DNA from: Neptunomonas concharum | GTDB taxonomy: Bacteria; Pseudomonadota; Gammaproteobacteria; Pseudomonadales; Balneatricaceae | NCBI RefSeq assembly: GCF_008630635.1 | Contig: NZ_CP043869.1 | Coordinates: forward strand, 2,727,160-2,791,159 | Direction: 5' to 3' | DNA length: 64,000 nucleotides | In this document: one piece after another, positions 55,998 through 64,000 of the stretch | Layout of the letters: every line of letters begins with the position of its first letter | How positions within the stretch are numbered: position 1 is the first letter of the stretch | Program-made: the position numbers and the translations under genes | The notes under the pieces: generated by a model | What the model saw: only the letters and a program-made list of their open reading frames with translations | The model's database searches: none | Told to the model about the DNA's origin: nothing

Positions 55998-56558
55998 ATG
56001 TCCCAAACTGATATCGATCATATAAAAAAAATCTATATTGAAGCTGACTTGCTATATAGCGAGTCCGAAGTCGAAGCCGCCATCAATAAAATGGCAGCAG
56101 ACATCTCCGCCGCATTGGCCGAGTCGGACCCAGTTATCTTTACTATTATGAATGGCGGCTTGGTCATTGGAGGGAAGCTTCTCACTAAACTTAACTTCCC
56201 GTTGGAAGCAGGTTACATGCACGCTACCCGCTACCGGAATACCACATCAGGCCATGATCTGGAGTGGAAAGTAGCCCCGATGATCGACTTTTCTGGCCGC
56301 CCAGTTCTGATTGTCGACGACATTCTTGATGAAGGCCACACGCTGGCTGAAATCATCAGTTTCTGCCACCAAAAAGGAGCTTCCAGCGTTCAAACCGCTG
56401 TTCTAGTAAATAAGCTGCATGACCGTAAAGCCAGCGAAGATTTAAAAGCAGATTTTGTGGGTTTAGATGTAGAAGATCGCTACATTTTTGGATACGGAAT
56501 GGATTACCACGGCTATTGGCGCAATGCGCCCGGCATTTTTGCAGTCAAGGGCAAATAA
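55998..56558 (+). CDS. hpt: Hypoxanthine-guanine phosphoribosyltransferase
   Basis: 186 residues. PVIFTIMNGGLVIGGKLL, then the PRPP motif VLIVDDILDEGHTLAEII near 98-115, and a late VGLDVEDRYIFGYGMDYHGYWRNAPGIFAVK that binds the purine. The HGPRT type reclaims hypoxanthine and guanine. It is divergent from upp, next to a second salvage operon, and ends in a bidirectional terminator. Confidence 0.93.
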   Translation: MSQTDIDHIKKIYIEADLLYSESEVEAAINKMAADISAALAESDPVIFTIMNGGLVIGGKLLTKLNFPLEAGYMHATRYRNTTSGHDLEWKVAPMIDFSGRPVLIVDDILDEGHTLAEIISFCHQKGASSVQTAVLVNKLHDRKASEDLKADFVGLDVEDRYIFGYGMDYHGYWRNAPGIFAVKGK

Positions 56559-56571
56559 TAGTGTGCTTAAA

Positions 56572-56598
56572 AAAATGGCCGATAAGTTCGGCCATTTT
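56572..56598. terminator. Bidirectional terminator between hpt and the parA-like gene
   Basis: AAAATGGCCGA and TCGGCCATTTT form a perfect 11-bp stem around TAAGT. A and T runs on both flanks allow termination in both directions. Confidence 0.85.
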
Positions 56599-56619
56599 AC
56601 TCAGTAAATAGAATGAAAA

Positions 56620-57384
56620 TCAGGGGTGAAGCTCTTTAAACAGCTCCACAAATTCGAGGGTCAGCTTATGCTTAGGGGCTAGATGAATCAGAGGTTTAGA
56701 TTCATTATGCGATTCACGCATCTTAACTGAAGCAGATATCTTCGCATTAAGGACAGGTAGCTCTTCGGCCAGCAGTTCTTCAACCATCTTTTTGGGCAAC
56801 GAAGCACGCGGCTGGTATTGGTTCACCACAATCCCTTCTACCTGCAAAGCTTCGTTATGATCCATCCGGGTTTCATTAACGTTGTCTAACAACGAATAAA
56901 GCGCATGGCGGGCAAACTCATCACAATCAAACGGTATCAAACAGCGCTCCGCCGCGACTAACGCCGACAAAGTAAAGAAGTTGAACGCTGGCGGAGTATC
57001 AATATAGATTGCATCAAAATCATCCAGACGCTCAATCGCTTCTTTCAACTTATAAATTTTATGCTTGGTTTCCAATTTCGCTTGTAAATCAGCAACATCA
57101 GGGTTCGCAGGCAGTAAAAAAAGGTTCTCGTAAGGCGTTTGATGGATAAACGCCTCAGGACCTTGAGGCTTGAGCTGAAACGTCAATGTTTGCTCAAAAA
57201 AAGCCTTTATGTCCTGATCGAGTTTCTCACTCCCGGGGCCATATAGGTATTGGGTTGAGTTACATTGAGGATCCAGATCAATAACCAACGTTTTAAGACC
57301 CTGTGCGGCGCTGATAGCCGCAAGATTAGCGGTGATACTGGACTTACCCACACCGCCTTTCTGATTGAATACGACACGTCTCAT
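56620..57384 (-). CDS. Orphan ParA-family ATPase
   Basis: 254 residues. The deviant Walker A KGGVGKSS lies at about 9-16, LVIDLDPQCNSTQYL near 33-47 is the A' motif and IYIDTPPAFNF near 125 is Walker B. No ParB or centromere-like repeat is nearby, so it is probably a chromosomally encoded positioning ATPase rather than a plasmid gene. It is 15 bp after the DUF2333 gene. Confidence 0.85.
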   Translation of the reverse strand: MRRVVFNQKGGVGKSSITANLAAISAAQGLKTLVIDLDPQCNSTQYLYGPGSEKLDQDIKAFFEQTLTFQLKPQGPEAFIHQTPYENLFLLPANPDVADLQAKLETKHKIYKLKEAIERLDDFDAIYIDTPPAFNFFTLSALVAAERCLIPFDCDEFARHALYSLLDNVNETRMDHNEALQVEGIVVNQYQPRASLPKKMVEELLAEELPVLNAKISASVKMRESHNESKPLIHLAPKHKLTLEFVELFKELHP

Positions 57385-57399
57385 CTGTTATTACTCCAC

Positions 57400-58428
57400 T
57401 TATCCCTGAGACAATAGCTCACGAAGATCGATAATGGCAGCGTTGGCCCGGGAAATATAAGAAGCCATCACCAAAGAATGATTTGCCAAAAAGCCGAACT
57501 CCGTTCCATTCAAAATCATAGGGCTCCAGATAGTGCCCTGCGTTGCTTCCAGTTCTCGGATAATTTGCAACAAGCTGACTCGAGCATTTTTCTTATCCAA
57601 TGCAGGACCAAAATCTTGCTCGATACCTTTTAGTAGATGGATGAGTGCCCAAGCCGTTCCTCTTGCCTCATAAAAGACATCATCAATCTCAAAAAATGAG
57701 GTTTTAATTTCCATATCATTCAGAGAAGCAGTTGATTGCCCTGCATCAGCCTCACCAGCCAAGTCAGTATTTAGGCGCTTCTGCCCCACGCTAGCACTCA
57801 AGCGCTGGGACAAACTACCCAACCGCGTACTGACATCTGCCAACCAATTGTTCAGATTATCCGCCCGAGCATAAAACTGAGCATCAGGCTGAGACGGGTC
57901 CTGCAAACGCAGGTAATAGCTATTCAACCCCTTAAGGGCTTTTCTATACTCGCCTTCAGATGATGGAAACAGCCAGCTGTTATTATTGAAATGCAGCATA
58001 GGCTCAGCCTTAGCCAAATCAGGATCTTCCGTTGATTGAGACTGAGAGCGACTGAAATCCTTACGCATAGCTCTCGCCATGTCCCTAGCTTGAACCAATA
58101 CACCAAACTCCCAGTTAGGCATATTATCCAACCAGACGCCGGGAGGAGTTCGATCATTACTCAAATAACCGCCTGACTTCTCTAATAATGTTTCCGTCAC
58201 TCGTACCAACGCACCTGTCGTTGCGACACCCACAACCGGTTTACCAGAAACATCGGTAGATCTCACCTCAAAGGGATCAGGCTCAATACTCCAGTAAATA
58301 CCCACGCCACCTGCAATTAATAGATACACAACAACCAAAGCCAGAAAACTTTTCAAAATCCGACTTCCTCCAATTCCTGCAGTGAGTGAGTCCCAGAAAC
58401 TAAACCAGATCTGCTGCAACTTATCCAA
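57400..58428 (-). CDS. DUF2333 membrane-anchored protein
   Basis: 342 residues. One membrane helix at about 24-48 (LKSFLALVVVYLLIAGGVGIYW) anchors a helical outer domain with TTGALVRVTETLL, GGYLSNDRTPPGVWLDNMPNWEFGVLVQARDMARAMRKDFSRSQSQS and NSWLFPSSEGEYRKAL. These match DUF2333, a gammaproteobacterial family of unknown function. The start is a TTG with GAGGG seven bases upstream. It is probably co-transcribed with the parA-like gene. Confidence 0.85.
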   Translation of the reverse strand: MDKLQQIWFSFWDSLTAGIGGSRILKSFLALVVVYLLIAGGVGIYWSIEPDPFEVRSTDVSGKPVVGVATTGALVRVTETLLEKSGGYLSNDRTPPGVWLDNMPNWEFGVLVQARDMARAMRKDFSRSQSQSTEDPDLAKAEPMLHFNNNSWLFPSSEGEYRKALKGLNSYYLRLQDPSQPDAQFYARADNLNNWLADVSTRLGSLSQRLSASVGQKRLNTDLAGEADAGQSTASLNDMEIKTSFFEIDDVFYEARGTAWALIHLLKGIEQDFGPALDKKNARVSLLQIIRELEATQGTIWSPMILNGTEFGFLANHSLVMASYISRANAAIIDLRELLSQG

Positions 58429-58730
58429 AATTTTCCCTCGTTTTTCATCATTGCATATAAATGCTTGTGCTGCACCGCACTATCACCCATTTACCGGCCA
58501 GAATCAATACGGCGTAGGGGTAACAGACTTCTAGCAAATAAAAGTGAACAACTACTTAATCAAGCATCTACCACAGGGCAGAATGCTGTGAATATAGTAA
58601 CGAACGTCGGCAAAAAAGCGGCTATCCTGCAAATAAATAACCTACATGTAGACAGTTTGCGATGTTTAATGCAAACTATTGCCCAAGTTTACTGTCACTA
58701 CCAAACTCACTGTGAATAAGGCATCTTGGA
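58429..58730 (+). other. Non-coding gap before aroQ
   Basis: About 300 bases between the divergent DUF2333 and aroQ genes. An 84-codon open frame (58465-58719) has no family features and no good ribosome site, so it is not called. TATAGT at 58595 could be a -10 box, but I saw no matching -35. It likely holds the promoter of aroQ-accB-accC. Confidence 0.35.
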
Positions 58731-59174
58731 ATGTCCAGATTTCTCCTCTTAAATGGCCCTAACTTAAACCTGCTAGGCACTCGTGAGCCTGATGTTTACG
58801 GTGCAACGACCCTACAGGATATCGAGCAAGAGTTACAACAAGAGGCAATATCAGCTGGGCACGACCTTGAGTATTTTCAGAGCAATGCAGAGTTTGCATT
58901 AATTGAACGGATTCATCAGGCACAAAAAGAGAATATTGACTTCATTATTATCAACCCCGCGGCATATACACATACCAGTGTTGCTATAAGGGATGCATTA
59001 CTAGGGGTAAACATTCCCTTTATTGAAGTTCATTTATCTAATGTGCACGCTCGCGAGCCTTTCCGCCACCATTCCTACTTGTCAGATATCGCTAAAGGCG
59101 TCATTTGCGGCTTAGGTAGTGATGGCTATCGATATGCATTGAGTTCTGCAATCAAGATGACAGAACAATCCTGA
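58731..59174 (+). CDS. aroQ: 3-dehydroquinate dehydratase type II AroQ
   Basis: 147 residues. [24 protein letters not shown] carries the catalytic Tyr (about 23) and Arg, [16 protein letters not shown] the Asn and His, and [20 protein letters not shown] the second His. It catalyses the third step of the shikimate pathway. It leads accB and accC, the common arrangement in gammaproteobacteria. Confidence 0.97.
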   Translation: MSRFLLLNGPNLNLLGTREPDVYGATTLQDIEQELQQEAISAGHDLEYFQSNAEFALIERIHQAQKENIDFIIINPAAYTHTSVAIRDALLGVNIPFIEVHLSNVHAREPFRHHSYLSDIAKGVICGLGSDGYRYALSSAIKMTEQS

Positions 59175-59231
59175 ACCCGAACAGATAATTGCGCTGTATA
59201 TACGCGCCTCTATTGAGAGAAAGAGATTAGA

Positions 59232-59678
59232 ATGGACATCCGCAAAGTTAAAAAGCTGATTGAACTTCTGGAAGAATCCAATATTAACGAAATTGAGATT
59301 AAAGAAGGCGAAGAGTCAGTACGCATCAGCCGTGGCTCATCAATTCAGGCACCGTACCCTATGCCTGTAGCCGCACCAGCACCTGTCGCTCCTCCTGCTG
59401 CAGTTGCACCGGTCGCTAGCCAACCAGAAGAAGCCAAACACAATGGTCATGTGGTGTTGTCACCGATGGTGGGTACCTTTTATCGCTCCCCTTCCCCAAG
59501 CTCTCCGGTTTTTATTGAGGTTGGACAGACAGTTAAAGTGGGTGATGTGATCTGTATCGTTGAAGCCATGAAGATGATGAACCAGATTGAAGCCGATAAA
59601 GCAGGCGTTATCGAAGCCATTCTCGTAGAAGACGGCCAACCTGTCGAATACGATCAGCCACTGGTTACTATCGTTTAA
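59232..59678 (+). CDS. accB: Biotin carboxyl carrier protein AccB
   Basis: 148 residues. An N-terminal helix pair ([19 protein letters not shown]), a Pro/Ala-rich linker at about 40-70 and the biotinyl domain at about 71-148, with the biotinylated Lys114 in EAMKMMN. It carries carboxybiotin in acetyl-CoA carboxylase. It sits 57 bp after aroQ and 32 bp before accC. Confidence 0.98.
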   Translation: MDIRKVKKLIELLEESNINEIEIKEGEESVRISRGSSIQAPYPMPVAAPAPVAPPAAVAPVASQPEEAKHNGHVVLSPMVGTFYRSPSPSSPVFIEVGQTVKVGDVICIVEAMKMMNQIEADKAGVIEAILVEDGQPVEYDQPLVTIV

Positions 59679-59710
59679 TCGCCCGAAAGTCAGCGAAAGG
59701 AAATACCCAG

Positions 59711-61051
59711 ATGCTGGAAAAAGTAGTTATTGCAAACCGAGGCGAAATTGCTCTTCGAATTCTAAGAGCATGTAAAGAACTCGGCATTAAAACGGTTGCC
59801 ATCCACTCTCAAGCCGACCGTGACCTTATGCATGTACGTTTAGCAGATCAGGCTGTATGTATCGGCCCAGCTTCTTCTGCTCTGAGTTACTTAAATATCC
59901 CTGCCATTATCAGCGCTGCCGAAGTAACAGACGCGACCGGAATTCATCCCGGTTATGGCTTCTTAGCTGAGAATGCAGGCTTTGCCGAACAGGTAGAACG
60001 CTCAGGATTTACCTTTATCGGACCAACAGCGGATGTTATCCGTTTGATGGGCGATAAAGTTTCCGCGATTGAAGCGATGAAAAAAGCCGGTGTCCCGACG
60101 GTTCCCGGTTCAGACGGCCCACTTCCTGAAGATGGCGATAAGATTCATGCAATCGCTAAGAAAATTGGCTATCCGGTCATTATCAAAGCAGCTGCCGGTG
60201 GTGGTGGACGAGGAATGCGAGTGGTTCACTCAGAAGCGGCTCTCTTGAACTCCGTCCATATTACACAATCCGAGGCAGGTGCAGCCTTTGGCGATTCCAC
60301 CGTTTACATGGAGAAGTACTTAGAGAATCCTCGCCATGTAGAAGTTCAGGTGATCGCCGATGGTCAGGGCAATGCCATCCACCTCTATGATCGTGACTGC
60401 TCGATGCAACGCCGTCACCAAAAAGTTGTGGAAGAAGCACCCGCTCCAGGCATTGATGAGGAAGCACGTAAGAAAGTACTGCAGTCCTGTGTTGATGCCT
60501 GTATTGAGATCAATTACCGCGGCGCCGGAACTTTCGAATTCCTCTACGAAGATGGTCACTTCTACTTTATCGAGATGAACACACGTGTTCAGGTAGAGCA
60601 CCCCGTCACAGAAATGATTACGGGCGTTGATATCGTAAAAGAGCAATTGCGTATCGCCTCAGGCTTGCCATTATCTTATAAGCAAGGAGATATCGTGGCT
60701 CGCGGCCATGCGTTTGAATGCAGAATCAACGCAGAAGACCCTAAAACCTTCTTGCCAAGTCCTGGTCGGGTAGGACACTTCCACGTTCCCGGCGGCAACG
60801 GTGTGCGAGTTGACTCTCATCTCTATGATGGCTATACCGTACCACCTCATTACGATTCTTTGGTAGCTAAGTTAATTACCTACGGTGAAGATCGTGAGAC
60901 AGCTCTTATTCGCATGCGAAATGCATTAGACGAGATGCTGGTTGAAGGCATTCGCACCAACATACCGCTTCATCAGGAAATCATGAGAGATTCTCATTTC
61001 GGTAAAGGGGGCGTAAACATCCACTACCTAGAGAAAAAACTAGGACTGTAA
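59711..61051 (+). CDS. accC: Biotin carboxylase AccC
   Basis: 446 residues, the normal length. [22 protein letters not shown] opens it, [16 protein letters not shown] is the ATP-grasp glycine loop, [34 protein letters not shown] and [16 protein letters not shown] are the metal and carboxylation motifs. It carboxylates biotin on AccB for fatty acid synthesis. A strong terminator follows. Confidence 0.98.
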   Translation: MLEKVVIANRGEIALRILRACKELGIKTVAIHSQADRDLMHVRLADQAVCIGPASSALSYLNIPAIISAAEVTDATGIHPGYGFLAENAGFAEQVERSGFTFIGPTADVIRLMGDKVSAIEAMKKAGVPTVPGSDGPLPEDGDKIHAIAKKIGYPVIIKAAAGGGGRGMRVVHSEAALLNSVHITQSEAGAAFGDSTVYMEKYLENPRHVEVQVIADGQGNAIHLYDRDCSMQRRHQKVVEEAPAPGIDEEARKKVLQSCVDACIEINYRGAGTFEFLYEDGHFYFIEMNTRVQVEHPVTEMITGVDIVKEQLRIASGLPLSYKQGDIVARGHAFECRINAEDPKTFLPSPGRVGHFHVPGGNGVRVDSHLYDGYTVPPHYDSLVAKLITYGEDRETALIRMRNALDEMLVEGIRTNIPLHQEIMRDSHFGKGGVNIHYLEKKLGL

Positions 61052-61071
61052 GCCTCCTTACTTATACCCTA

Positions 61072-61093
61072 AGCCCGCATCGCGGGCTTTTTT
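61072..61093 (+). terminator. Rho-independent terminator of accBC
   Basis: AGCCCGC and GCGGGCT pair around ATC, followed by a run of T. It splits the aroQ-accB-accC transcript from prmA. Confidence 0.9.
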
Positions 61094-61157
61094 GTTTTCA
61101 GAAGCAGTGATTTACACGCTATACTACCCATCCCAGATCGTCAGGACGCCAGAAAAA

Positions 61158-62051
61158 ATGCCTTGGTTACAAATTAAAATGGATATCAAACCCGATACTT
61201 CCGAGCAGTTTGAAGATATTCTGCTAGCAGCAGGTTGCGCCGTTGTAACCTTTGAAGACGGTGCCGACCAACCCATTTTTGAACCAGATCTTGGTACGAC
61301 CCCTCTTTGGCAGCATACAACGATCACAGGCCTGTTTGCTGCAGAGCATGATATTAGTGAAACCGAAGCGTTTATAAAACAAGCGCACCAGCAACTCTTT
61401 GACAACACGCCGTTTCCTCCCTTTAAAGCCGAAATACTCGAAGATAAGGACTGGGAACGCGAGTGGATGGCCAATTACCACCCTATGAGATTTGGACAAC
61501 GCTTATGGATCTGCCCAAGCTGGCGGGATGTTCCTGATCCGAATGCTGTTAATTTAATGCTGGATCCAGGTCTCGCTTTTGGAACCGGCACTCACCCAAC
61601 AACGGCGCTCTGTCTTGAATGGCTTGACGGCCAGGCACTGACCGATTGCACCGTCACAGACTACGGCTGCGGTTCAGGAATACTCGGCATTGCCGCTCTG
61701 CTGTTGGGTGCAAAACATGTCATTGCTGTTGATATTGACCCGCAAGCTTTACAAGCAACACGAGATAACCAACAGAGAAACCAGTTACCCAACAGCAAAA
61801 TGGACGTTTATCTTCCCGAAAATGCCCCACAGGAGGAGAGCGATCTACTCGTTGCCAATATACTCGCGGGTCCATTGGTTGCTTTAGCGCCTCAACTCGC
61901 CGGTCGTATTCGCTCAGGAGGACGGCTTGCATTATCAGGCCTACTCACCCAACAAGCTGATGAAATTATCGAAGCTTACAGCCCTTGGTTTGATTTAGAT
62001 CCGGTTGCCGAGAAAGAGGAATGGATCCGGGTAACAGGCATTAAAAAATGA
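61158..62051 (+). CDS. prmA: Ribosomal protein L11 methyltransferase PrmA
   Basis: 297 residues from the ATG at 61158; the frame extends upstream through the terminator region and that part is not protein-like. PWLQIKMDI, DWEREWMANYHPMRFG, LDPGLAFGTGTHPTTALCLEWL and the SAM motif VTDYGCGSGILGIAALLLGA identify it. It trimethylates L11. Its end overlaps the next gene in an ATGA. Confidence 0.97.
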   Translation: MPWLQIKMDIKPDTSEQFEDILLAAGCAVVTFEDGADQPIFEPDLGTTPLWQHTTITGLFAAEHDISETEAFIKQAHQQLFDNTPFPPFKAEILEDKDWEREWMANYHPMRFGQRLWICPSWRDVPDPNAVNLMLDPGLAFGTGTHPTTALCLEWLDGQALTDCTVTDYGCGSGILGIAALLLGAKHVIAVDIDPQALQATRDNQQRNQLPNSKMDVYLPENAPQEESDLLVANILAGPLVALAPQLAGRIRSGGRLALSGLLTQQADEIIEAYSPWFDLDPVAEKEEWIRVTGIKK

Positions 62052-62923
62052 GCAACGGGCAGCTAAAAACAAGCTGTCCTGCGTGCAATACTGTTTTTGT
62101 TGTTACTGATGGACAGTTAAAAATTGCTGACGGTCTCGTCCGTTGCGGCTCATGTCTGAATGTTTTTAACGCAGCCAAGCACGCTGTCGCTGAAAACAAC
62201 GTCCAACCGGAACCACCTTTGCAAGCTGAGGTTAGTGAGCCACTGATCTCTCCTATCAATCCCGAGCAGCCGACCTCAAATGGCTCACCCCAAAACTCAA
62301 CACCTGAGAATGATGTTGATCAGGTATTAATTCCCTCCCATATTGAAGAGGGCGCCATTACACAAACCTTACGTATTACAGAGACTCCTGTAGAACTAAA
62401 TTCTGAGTCCCTTAGCCCGACAAAAAAAAGCCAACCCGCAAACTGGCTTTACATGATAGCTGTGGGCTTTTTTACTGTGCTTTTGGTAGTACAGCTGTTT
62501 TGGTTCAAACAAGATAAATGGCAACAAAGTAGCCTTCTTCGCCCGGTCTACGCCACAGTCTATGAACTGCAGAATAAAGCGCTTCCTCACAACAGTCGCT
62601 TGGATCTCATTACGAATCAGCAGATGATCATTCAACCTCACGAAGAGTTTTTGGATGCGATTCGTATCTCCTTACTCCTAGAAAATACAGCAAGCTTTCG
62701 CCAACCTTTCCCAACACTCAGGCTGGTCTTTTCAGACATAAAAGGCAGACCTGTAGCACAACGGACATTATCCCCAAAGCAATACATAGACCCAACGCTT
62801 TTCCCACAAGCACTGATGCCCGTATCACAACCAATCCAGATACAGTTAGACATGATGACACCCGGCCGAAGAGCCGTCAGCTATCAGGTTATACTGCTTC
62901 CAGCAACCCCAAAAAGCGGTTAA
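62048..62923 (+). CDS. Zinc-ribbon and DUF3426 membrane protein
   Basis: 291 residues. The N-terminal MJ0042-type zinc ribbon has SCPACNTVF and RCGSCLNVFNAA (CxxC twice). A long polar linker is followed by one membrane helix at about 135-155 (NWLYMIAVGFFTVLLVVQLFW), and the rest is the beta-rich DUF3426 domain on the outside, with NTASFRQPFPTLRLVFSDI. Function unknown. It is coupled to prmA and precedes dusB, a conserved neighbourhood. Confidence 0.9.
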   Translation: MSNGQLKTSCPACNTVFVVTDGQLKIADGLVRCGSCLNVFNAAKHAVAENNVQPEPPLQAEVSEPLISPINPEQPTSNGSPQNSTPENDVDQVLIPSHIEEGAITQTLRITETPVELNSESLSPTKKSQPANWLYMIAVGFFTVLLVVQLFWFKQDKWQQSSLLRPVYATVYELQNKALPHNSRLDLITNQQMIIQPHEEFLDAIRISLLLENTASFRQPFPTLRLVFSDIKGRPVAQRTLSPKQYIDPTLFPQALMPVSQPIQIQLDMMTPGRRAVSYQVILLPATPKSG

Positions 62924-63045
62924 AAAATCATCAAAACAGGTTGGAGCAACAAGCGCTAAGGGGTATCATTACGCGCTTCCTTTGAACACTCTCTCATCTA
63001 TCGTTGAAGCGATGGATGGTTCACTTGCTGAAGCTAAGGTTTGCA

Positions 63046-64000
63046 ATGTTCCAGATTGGTCCCTATGAAATCGATAGTCAGGTGATACTTGCCCCAATGG
63101 CAGGTGTAACGGACCAACCTTTCCGACAGCTTTGTCGGCGTTTAGGCGCCGGCTTGGTGGTTTCAGAGATGGTGACTTCCGATACTCGACTGTGGAAAAG
63201 CCGAAAATCAAGCTATCGGCTCAATCATGCAGGGGAAGCAGAACCACGCTCTGTACAAATTGCCGGTGGAGATCCGGATATGATGGCAGAGGCTGCGCGT
63301 ATGAATGTGGAACGCGGCGCTCAAATCATTGATATCAACATGGGATGTCCTGCTAAGAAAGTCTGCAACAAAGCGGCAGGATCTGCATTAATGAAAGACG
63401 AGCCTTTGGTGCGCTCCATTTTGACAGCGGTGGTGGATGCTGTTGATGTGCCAGTGACACTCAAAATTCGCACAGGATGGTCTCCTGAAAACAGAAATGC
63501 AGAAACAATCGCAAGGATGGCAGAAGATGCAGGTATACGGGCTTTAACAATCCATGGAAGAACTCGATCCTGCGGATATCGAGGCGACGCCGAATACCAA
63601 ACGATTGCCAAAGTCAGAGAAGCTATTGATATTCCGTTATTTGCAAACGGTGACATCTCTTCGCCCCATAAGGCGGCAGAGGTTTTGCAATTCACCGGAG
63701 CAGACGCTGTCATGATAGGCCGGCCAGCTCAAGGGAATCCTTGGATCTTTAGAGAGATAGATCACTATTTACGCCATGGAAAGCTACTTAAAAAGCCTTC
63801 AAGCAAAGAGGTCAAAGATACACTGCTGCACCATGTTGCAGCGCTACATCGCTTTTATGGCGACTTTATGGGCGTACGAATTGCGCGAAAACATGTTGGC
63901 TGGTACTTGCATCATCAGCCAAAAGGCGTATCGTTCCGCGCTCATTTTAACCAATTAGAATCAGCAGTCGAACAGGTTGCAGCGATTGAACACTATTTCG
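63046..64000 (+). CDS. dusB: tRNA-dihydrouridine synthase DusB, cut by the window end
   Basis: The frame from the ATG at 63046 is open to the last base, giving 318 residues with the C-terminus missing. FMN barrel motifs: VILAPMAGVTDQPFRQL, DINMGCPAKKVCNKAAGSALM with the catalytic Cys at 101, TLKIRTGW, LTIHGRT and FANGDISS, then ADAVMIGRPAQGNPWIF. It reduces uridines in tRNA. In gammaproteobacteria fis usually follows. The 122 bases before it may hold the dusB-fis promoter. Confidence 0.95.
   Translation, partial: MFQIGPYEIDSQVILAPMAGVTDQPFRQLCRRLGAGLVVSEMVTSDTRLWKSRKSSYRLNHAGEAEPRSVQIAGGDPDMMAEAARMNVERGAQIIDINMGCPAKKVCNKAAGSALMKDEPLVRSILTAVVDAVDVPVTLKIRTGWSPENRNAETIARMAEDAGIRALTIHGRTRSCGYRGDAEYQTIAKVREAIDIPLFANGDISSPHKAAEVLQFTGADAVMIGRPAQGNPWIFREIDHYLRHGKLLKKPSSKEVKDTLLHHVAALHRFYGDFMGVRIARKHVGWYLHHQPKGVSFRAHFNQLESAVEQVAAIEHYF

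Noticed and set aside
56620-57384. parA as a plasmid or integrated-element partition gene
   Set aside because: No parB, repeats or replication gene nearby, and the neighbours are chromosomal housekeeping genes.
58465-58719. 84-codon frame in the gap before aroQ
   Set aside because: No recognisable motif, no ribosome site, and the sequence is Arg/Cys-rich like random frame. Treated as non-coding.

Overview
The window looks like chromosomal DNA of a marine gammaproteobacterium, most likely an Oceanospirillales member (Neptunomonas, Marinobacterium or Amphritea type). The grounds are the conserved gammaproteobacterial runs (aroQ-accB-accC, prmA-DUF3426-dusB, uppP-rsmJ, slyX-plsB, mpl-ubiX, upp-uraA), the PP2C/kinase gene behind a nitrate transporter, the stator genes and the moderate G+C. 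This placement is inference; there is no rRNA to confirm it. No insertion sequence, integrase, CRISPR array or prophage was found.

Layout. 1-5.2 kb: a permuted papain-like peptidase, a nitrate/nitrite transporter with a hairpin-containing leader, a fused PP2C phosphatase/Ser-Thr kinase, and two small conserved genes. 5.3-19.6 kb: a complete type 1 BREX phage-defence operon on the minus strand (HTH gene, brxA, brxB, brxC, pglX, a DUF1016/YhcG nuclease, pglZ, brxL), directly downstream of an initiator tRNA-Met gene. 20-22 kb: motA-motB-pilZ, a stator pair with a c-di-GMP receptor-like protein. 22-33 kb: housekeeping genes (DUF72, DsbA/FrnE-like, membrane-anchored cold-shock protein, slyX, plsB, rsmJ, uppP, tsaB, ubiX, mpl, fbp, ppa). 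33-42 kb: small accessory genes, an MFS carrier, a LysR/GST pair and a periplasmic-binding/PAS/GGDEF sensor.

42-44 kb: a MoxR ATPase/VWA pair. 44.3-45.4 kb: a lone branched-chain-amino-acid-type binding protein. 45.5-53.7 kb: the histidine utilisation cluster (hutH, U, G, I, C) with glutathionylspermidine synthetase/amidase upstream of hutC. Two tandem operator-like palindromes overlap the hutI promoter and start. 53.8-56.6 kb: pyrimidine and purine salvage (uraA, upp, hpt). 56.6-58.4 kb: an orphan ParA-family ATPase and a DUF2333 gene. 58.7-64 kb: aroQ, accB, accC, prmA, a DUF3426 gene and the start of dusB, which runs off the window.

How they work together. The clearest system is BREX. Methylase (PglX), phosphatase-like PglZ, ATPase BrxC, BrxA, BrxB and BrxL are all intact, and a PD-(D/E)XK nuclease of the DUF1016 family is translationally embedded between pglX and pglZ. 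The HTH gene at the operon head is a candidate regulator in the place where a WYL-type BrxR often sits. The hut cluster encodes the path from histidine to glutamate under a GntR/UTRA repressor. I found no clearly undescribed system; the best leads are the BREX variant, the hutC-gss linkage, the nasA leader and the membrane-tethered cold-shock protein.
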